A stretch of DNA of 51,525 nt, taken from NCBI GenBank assembly GCA_900544975.1, contig UQXI01000020.1, positions 1 through 51,525 on the forward strand. Reading direction: 5' to 3'. Made by a program: the position numbers and the translations under genes. How positions within the stretch are numbered: the first letter of the stretch is position 1; every line of letters begins with the position of its first letter. The notes below the pieces were generated by a model, which ran no database searches, had not been told where the DNA came from, and saw only the letters and a list, made by a program, of their open reading frames with translations. Source of the stretch: an uncultured Eubacteriales bacterium. Its GTDB lineage: Bacteria; Bacillota; Clostridia; Oscillospirales; Oscillospiraceae. Of the stretch, positions 48,843-51,525 are shown one piece after another.

Positions 48843-51525
48843 TTATAGATTGGTATATCGGATTAATACAGTGACGGCCTGGGCGCGGGTGGCGGTACCC
48901 TGGGGATTCAGTGTGCGTGCGGTCATGCCCTGAATCAGCCCTGTGGCGACCGACCAGGAGAGGGCATCGCGTGCGTAATTGCTGATGCCAAAAGCGTCAG
49001 CGTAGAGGCTCAAATCAGCCCGGGCGCTGGTATCCATCCCCTGGCTTTGGGCAAAACGATAGAACAGCGCCGCCATTTCTTCCCGGGTGGCAGTGGCGTA
49101 GGGGGCAAAAATCTCTGCCGTGCGGCCGTGGACAATGCCCTGCTCCACGGCCCAGGCCACGGCTGGGGCATAGTACCGATCCTCCGCCACATCCCGGAAG
49201 CCGCCATTGCCTGTTGCAGCAGGCGCGCCGGCCAGGCGGTACAGCAGCGTGACCAATTGGGCGCGGGTTACTGTTTGGTTCGGGCTGAATGTGTGGGGAC
49301 TGGTTCCCTGTGTCAAACCCATTTGCACAGCGGTGATGACATCCTCCGCTGCCCAGTGGCCTTGGATATCCGGGAAACGATTTGCAACCTCCTCCCGGGT
49401 GGAATCAGTGACGTAAAGATCCACGGTATCCGGGTAGAGACCCAGGCCGCCCCGTACGGTGACTTTGCCGCATGTTAAGGTGCGGATGGTGCAGGAATGA
49501 TCGTCGGTGGCAACGATCTCAGCGACATCGGAATTGGAGAGCTTCCACTCCAGCTTTGTGGAGAAGTCGTTGTCCTGGACGTCCCGGATGGTCAGGGTGT
49601 CGCCCACCTGGAGAATTTGGCTGTCAGCCTCCAGATTCACATAATTTTGGATGCGGGAATCCAGGTGAATTTCCTTGGCATAGGCATTTCCCGCATAGTC
49701 TGCGCCAATTGCCAAATACTTGCCGTCCCCGTCCAAGCGACTTACATTCAAACCTAGCTGGGAAAAGCCATAATTCTGTCCGGGAACGATGTTGAGCATA
49801 CACATGCTCATCATACTGCCAAACCACTGGCCATCGCGGCGACCAACCAGCGCCTCCATGGTATAATCCAAAAACCACTGTTCATCCCAGGAGGAACGGC
49901 AATAAACCAAGCTATCAGCATGATACTCCTCCGGCGGTATCATACCTGCGTCAATCGCCCATTGGTTATCCCATGTCTCTGACCACAGCTGATTGCAGTC
50001 CTTCCCGTTGGATTTGGGGGAAGTGACGTCGATGTACATAGGAAAGGCAACGGTGTGGTTGGCATTATCGATATCCTGGGTCTTGTCTGTTACCTCCAGC
50101 TGCACTTCGGCCTGGATGGTCACCCAGGTGCCTTCGTCCAGCAGACAGCGGCTGGTGTCATACTCATCCCATTCATAACCGGTTTCTTCATTGACGCAAT
50201 GCCTTACAGGATATAGCCAATCCATGGCCAATCCCGTGCCCTCCACCAGGCCTGCATAGACGGGTCCATGCACAGAGTCAGAATAGTAGGTTTTGGATAC
50301 GAATCCAGTGTCTTGCTCCCACAGGAGTTCACCGGTTTCCCGGTTGGTTACGGTATAGTGGATATTTTCAGCATTTCGTTTGAGCCCCAGTCCCATTTGG
50401 AAGGCATCCAAGTACCCGTCTCCGTTGGGGGAGATTCCCACATTTTCTGGCCGGAAAATTGCAGCATTGTCGGCTGAACCATACAGAGCGGGGGGCACTT
50501 TCACAAACAGTGCACACTGTGTGTCTCCCAAATAGAATTTCTGAGTCGTGCTGTCAAACTCTGGCTCATTGAAAACAGGGATATTGGTCCAAAGGGCATT
50601 GTGGAACTGATCCGCAGTGGTATAAGCCTGGTCCCCACCCATCAGGCTTTCGTAGGCGCCTTCCTCCAGGACAGGAGCCTCTCCAAAGGCGCCGTAGAAG
50701 CCAAGGAAGGGAACAGAGAGGCTGACATCGGTCTGGCTATGCAGCTGGATGAAGCCCTCGACGTAAGAGCCATAGGGGAAGCGTTCTTCCATATACGCCT
50801 TGTCTGCGTCTGACAGGGTGATGGTGACAGACACTGTGGCCTTGCTGTTGGCAGGGACCAAGACGGTGTCGTTTTCTACGTTGTAGGTCACGTCGGCGGA
50901 GAGTTCGCGGGCATAGTCGTACACCAGATAGGTCACTTCACCTGCCACAATCTGGCCGCCTTGGGCAATCTGGCCCAGGACTGTGGTATCCAGGGTGTAT
51001 GTTTTGGCGGAGTCAGAGAAATTCACGACTTCAAACGTCGCAGCGTATACGCCGGTCCGGTCTGGGTCGTCACCCAGCTCCAGCTTGGCTTTGTTGGCGC
51101 CCGCTACCTGAATGTAAGCACCGGAGTGAATGGCATGGGCGGCGTTGGCCAGACCGGCTCCTTGACGGCGGACGAAATAATAGGTGTTGTGCTCAGTGTC
51201 CACAATGGGGGTTGCGGTGCTCATCAGCAGACAGTTGACCATGTGTGGGATTTGGGCTTCCTCGATCCCTTGCTCCTTCAGATACTGACGCACCAGGGTA
51301 GCAGTCGCCGCCACAGCGGGAGAGGCCATGGAGGTACCAGACATGACAGCAAATTGACTGCCACAGTAGGCGGAGAAGACGTTGCCTCCGATGCCGGTGA
51401 TCTCCGGCTTCAGAGTCAAGCCTTCGGTGGGGCCCCAGGAGGAGAAGGAGGACATCTTCCCAGCGGTTTCACTGGCATTCCAAAAGAGGTCGACCCGCAG
51501 TGGATTGCCTGGCGTGTGGCCGTAG
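48843..51525 (-). CDS. SLH-anchored S8 subtilase 2, partial (5' end outside window)
   Basis: The frame is open to the right edge, so about 893 C-terminal residues are visible. They include GKMSSFSSWGPTEGLTLKPEITGIGG and the catalytic Ser in VMSGTSMASPAVAATATL; the Asp and His parts lie outside. Then come Fn3/Ig-like beta domains similar in order to subtilase 1 (both have KLELxDDPxxTGxYxxxFxVxN and GSYVEGFIxL). Three SLH repeats end the protein (FPDIQGHWAAEDVITAVQM, FRDVAEDRYYAPAVAWAVE, YADAFGISNYARDALSWSVA). It is shorter after the active site than subtilase 1 and lacks its second Big_2 region. A surface protease by inference. Confidence 0.92.
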   Translation of the reverse strand, partial: YGHTPGNPLRVDLFWNASETAGKMSSFSSWGPTEGLTLKPEITGIGGNVFSAYCGSQFAVMSGTSMASPAVAATATLVRQYLKEQGIEEAQIPHMVNCLLMSTATPIVDTEHNTYYFVRRQGAGLANAAHAIHSGAYIQVAGANKAKLELGDDPDRTGVYAATFEVVNFSDSAKTYTLDTTVLGQIAQGGQIVAGEVTYLVYDYARELSADVTYNVENDTVLVPANSKATVSVTITLSDADKAYMEERFPYGSYVEGFIQLHSQTDVSLSVPFLGFYGAFGEAPVLEEGAYESLMGGDQAYTTADQFHNALWTNIPVFNEPEFDSTTQKFYLGDTQCALFVKVPPALYGSADNAAIFRPENVGISPNGDGYLDAFQMGLGLKRNAENIHYTVTNRETGELLWEQDTGFVSKTYYSDSVHGPVYAGLVEGTGLAMDWLYPVRHCVNEETGYEWDEYDTSRCLLDEGTWVTIQAEVQLEVTDKTQDIDNANHTVAFPMYIDVTSPKSNGKDCNQLWSETWDNQWAIDAGMIPPEEYHADSLVYCRSSWDEQWFLDYTMEALVGRRDGQWFGSMMSMCMLNIVPGQNYGFSQLGLNVSRLDGDGKYLAIGADYAGNAYAKEIHLDSRIQNYVNLEADSQILQVGDTLTIRDVQDNDFSTKLEWKLSNSDVAEIVATDDHSCTIRTLTCGKVTVRGGLGLYPDTVDLYVTDSTREEVANRFPDIQGHWAAEDVITAVQMGLTQGTSPHTFSPNQTVTRAQLVTLLYRLAGAPAATGNGGFRDVAEDRYYAPAVAWAVEQGIVHGRTAEIFAPYATATREEMAALFYRFAQSQGMDTSARADLSLYADAFGISNYARDALSWSVATGLIQGMTARTLNPQGTATRAQAVTVLIRYTNL

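Overview
The window looks like a chromosomal segment of a Gram-positive anaerobe of the class Clostridia, probably an Oscillospiraceae-type gut bacterium. This is inferred from strong AGGAGG-type ribosome binding sites, mostly GC-rich genes, a Rex redox repressor, the YloU-FakA pair, SLH-anchored subtilases, an agr-type quorum-sensing locus, nickel-pincer cofactor (lar) genes and families of intergenic palindromic repeats. No rRNA, tRNA or origin was seen.

Layout. 1-2.74 kb is the right end of an integrative element: a ParB-like tail, a YdbC/PC4 protein, a small protein and a large serine recombinase. The recombinase reads in frame, with no stop, into a 5'-truncated pseudouridine kinase (psuK), so the element sits inside psuK; psuG follows. 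4.6-7.4 kb is larEBC. 7.5-14.8 kb is a compact type III-A CRISPR-Cas locus: a two-spacer array, then cas10-csm2-csm3-csm4-csm5-cas6. It has no cas1/cas2 and no csm6, and Cas10 has lost its HD motif but keeps GGDD. 14.9-23.0 kb is a leftward operon encoding three small secreted proteins, three paralogous lipoproteins, a large permease and an ABC ATPase. It runs from a consensus promoter and has stem-loops between secreted-protein and lipoprotein genes. 23.7-29.5 kb is a giant SLH-anchored subtilase, divergent from an ArsR-like regulator (29.9-31.0 kb). 31.3-34.2 kb holds an OmpR/PhoR-type two-component system and rex. 34.6-38.4 kb holds fakA, yloU and gpmI on the minus strand. 38.7-39.5 kb is an ECF-type S component. 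39.8-47.2 kb is an agr-like module (response regulator, kinase, AgrB, and a 56-residue AgrD with a predicted Ser-lactone peptide), followed by a secreted Cys-rich protein and a three-gene FtsX/MacB-type ABC transporter. 47.4-51.5 kb holds a second regulator of the same kind as the first and a second SLH-subtilase that runs off the right edge.

How parts may work together. The agr genes form a likely autoinducing circuit: a pair of LytTR-type direct repeats lies just upstream of a promoter in front of agrBD, with the Cys-rich protein and its transporter downstream. The lipoprotein/secreted-protein/ABC operon is the best candidate for an undescribed system; its layout resembles bacteriocin or secreted-protein export and immunity loci, but I recognise no known family for the small proteins. 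The CRISPR array and the cas operon are preceded by near-identical promoter sequences, which suggests co-expression.

A roughly 108-bp palindrome-ended repeat (REPIN/MITE-like) occurs as pairs, two of them 239 bp apart, at three intergenic loci, with a relic upstream of larE.
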